In this document: one piece after another, positions 4,529 through 5,495 of the stretch
Position numbering within the stretch: position 1 is the first letter of the stretch
How the letters are laid out: every line of letters begins with the position of its first letter
Origin: Oscillospiraceae bacterium
Lineage (GTDB): Bacteria > Bacillota > Clostridia > Oscillospirales > Oscillospiraceae
DNA: 5,495 nucleotides
Assembly: GCA_016297855.1 (NCBI GenBank)
Contig: JAEDFW010000114.1
Span: forward strand, 1-5,495
Reading direction: 5' to 3'
Made by a program: the position numbers and the translations under genes
The notes under the pieces: generated by a model
Told to the model about the DNA's origin: nothing
Seen by the model: only the letters and a program-made list of their open reading frames with translations
The model's database searches: none

Positions 4529-5109
4529 AAGAGGTACTGTTTGTTGACTGCTGCATCCGCGGCAATGAATCGAGGACAAGGCGTTTGGCAGACAGATTTC
4601 TGGCTGCGCTTGATCCGGCGTATCATGTGACGCGGCTGAATCTCATGGAAGAAAATCTGCCGTACTTCAAGGGCGATTATTTTGTCGAGCGGCAGCGGCT
4701 GCTGGAAACCGGCGACCGCAGCCATCCGCGTTTTCGCTACGCGCATCAGTTTGCGGAGGCCGACCTTATTGTGATCGCTGCGCCGTTCTGGGATTTGAGC
4801 TTTCCTGCGCTTCTGAAGGTGTATATCGAGCAGGTTTCGGTTGACGGCATCACCTTCGGCTCCACAGAAAAAGGGCTGCAGGGCCTTTGTCGGGCGTCGG
4901 ACATGGTGTTTCTCACCACACGCGGCGGATTTTACACGGACGATGGTATGGAAATGGGCAGCCGCTATCTTGATGCGCTGCATACCTTCTTCGGCGTCGG
5001 CCGTTACCACTGCATTGCAGCCGACGGCATGGATGTGGCGGGATTTGACGCGGAGGGTTCGCTTCGTGAAGCAGAAATGCGCGCGCAGGCTCTGGCAGCG
5101 TCGCTGTAA
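4525..5109 (+). CDS. FMN-dependent NAD(P)H oxidoreductase, flavodoxin-2 fold (AzoR-like)
   Basis: The 194-residue product fits the flavodoxin-like fold family that includes E. coli AzoR (former AcpD) and quinone reductases, which pass electrons from NAD(P)H through FMN to quinones or azo compounds. Seen: strand 1 KEVLFVDCCIRGNESRTRRLA with the SRT phosphate loop (16-18), strand ADLIVIAAPFWDLSFPALLKVYIEQV (79-104) whose APFW replaces the usual APMY FMN-binding turn, GITFGSTEKGLQGL (108-121) and the loop FLTTRGGFY (129-137). Length is close to AzoR. The start codon lies in an ATGA overlap with the phosphorylase stop, with its own GGGAG at 4511-4515 nine bases upstream. The physiological substrate is unknown, and no functional link with the phosphorylase is evident beyond the shared transcript. 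Confidence 0.87.
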   Translation: MKEVLFVDCCIRGNESRTRRLADRFLAALDPAYHVTRLNLMEENLPYFKGDYFVERQRLLETGDRSHPRFRYAHQFAEADLIVIAAPFWDLSFPALLKVYIEQVSVDGITFGSTEKGLQGLCRASDMVFLTTRGGFYTDDGMEMGSRYLDALHTFFGVGRYHCIAADGMDVAGFDAEGSLREAEMRAQALAASL

Positions 5110-5118
5110 GATGAAAAA

Positions 5119-5153
5119 GCTCGCAGGCACAAATGTGCCTGCGAGCACTTTTT
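5119..5153. terminator. Bidirectional intrinsic terminator between convergent genes
   Basis: A perfect 12-bp stem GCTCGCAGGCAC (5119-5130) pairs with GTGCCTGCGAGC (5135-5146) around an AAAT loop. On the plus strand ACTTTTT follows (5147-5153); on the minus strand the hairpin is followed by five T (plus-strand A-run 5114-5118). It lies nine bases after the oxidoreductase stop and immediately before the stop codon of the minus-strand acyltransferase, so it can end both transcripts. Confidence 0.92.
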
Positions 5154-5495
5154 ATGCAAGTGCGGCCTGCCGGGCGGCAATGCCACGTTCCATGATTACC
5201 CGTGTCTGTTCGCCGATCTCAAGCGTTTTCTCGGCACTGAAGCTCTCCGGCTGCAGAACGTCGATCACGTCCAGATACACGTCGGTACGGCGGCGGAACA
5301 TGTTCTTTTTGATTGCGTTGGAATTGGTCAACGCACAGATGACAATGGGGACATTGGCTTTCTGCGCGATCTTGAACGTGCCGTTACGGAATGGCAGAAG
5401 TGTCTGTTCGGTGCGGTTGGTACCACCCTCGGGGAATACAGCGATGGAGGCCTGATCCTGCTTCAGAAGCTCGATGGCCTTCAAGATGGTCTTGA
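5152..5495 (-). CDS. PlsC-type 1-acyl-sn-glycerol-3-phosphate acyltransferase, C-terminal part
   Basis: The reading frame is open from the right edge to a TAA at 5152-5154, so only the C-terminal ~114 residues are present. They carry the later motifs of the PlsC/LPLAT membrane acyltransferases, which acylate lysophosphatidic acid to phosphatidic acid in phospholipid synthesis. FPEGGTNRT corresponds to the glycerol-phosphate-binding FPEGTRS motif, followed by LLPFRNGTFKIAQKANVPIVICAL, which covers motif IV (VPIVP-like). The catalytic NHxxxxD motif would lie upstream, outside the window. FPEGGTNRT has one residue more than the standard motif. A related lysophospholipid acyltransferase with another acceptor is possible. 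The last codons reach into the shared terminator. Confidence 0.85.
   Translation of the reverse strand, partial: KTILKAIELLKQDQASIAVFPEGGTNRTEQTLLPFRNGTFKIAQKANVPIVICALTNSNAIKKNMFRRRTDVYLDVIDVLQPESFSAEKTLEIGEQTRVIMERGIAARQAALA

Noticed and set aside
4426..5148. Long minus-strand open frame (240 codons) opposite the phosphorylase end and the flavin oxidoreductase
   Set aside because: It lies antisense to two genes with clear family motifs, crosses the terminator hairpin, is rich in Arg, His and Cys in the manner of a shadow frame, and has no recognisable domain.
4841..5455. Plus-strand open frame (204 codons) overlapping the oxidoreductase and running antisense through the acyltransferase
   Set aside because: It is out of frame with a recognised gene, reads through a bidirectional terminator, and its Arg/Ala/Ser/Cys-rich translation shows no family pattern.

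Overview
The window is ordinary chromosomal sequence from an endospore-forming Firmicute, most likely a moderately GC-rich member of class Clostridia (Oscillospirales-like; this is inferred). The grounds are an rpoA-rplQ tail typical of Firmicutes, a SpoVAC homologue (a protein of spore-formers), consensus GGAGG ribosome binding sites, a TTG start, and a Firmicute-type DUF1934 protein. No mobile element, CRISPR array, tRNA or rRNA is visible, and I find no clearly new multi-gene system. The most interesting signals are regulatory ones.

Layout. Positions 1-606 hold the end of the ribosomal protein operon: the last 60 codons of rpoA, then rplQ, closed by a strong intrinsic terminator. Positions 620-1106 hold a solitary spoVAC gene whose leader can fold over its own Shine-Dalgarno sequence. 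Positions 1127-1569 hold a near-consensus promoter with a very short leader and a small soluble bacterial PH-domain protein. A perfect 40-bp palindrome (1572-1611) separates it from a convergent minus-strand gene of unknown function (1611-2024). A divergent intergenic region (2025-2198) carries a promoter with a perfect TTGACA box for the next unit.

Positions 2199-3694 form a two-gene unit: a D-alanine--D-alanine ligase starting at TTG, and a DUF1934 beta-barrel protein overlapping it by 4 bp, ended by a terminator. Positions 3729-5109 form a second two-gene unit: an extended -10 promoter, a PNP/UDP-family nucleoside phosphorylase and, again overlapping by 4 bp, a flavodoxin-fold FMN oxidoreductase of the AzoR type. 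A hairpin with T-runs on both sides (about 5119-5153) ends both this unit and a minus-strand PlsC-type acyltransferase that runs off the right edge.

Functions group loosely into core gene expression (rpoA, rplQ), sporulation (spoVAC), cell wall and membrane precursors (ddl, plsC-like), and salvage/redox (phosphorylase, flavin oxidoreductase). The two 4-bp ATGA overlaps suggest translational coupling within each pair. There is no gene-free stretch longer than 300 bases.
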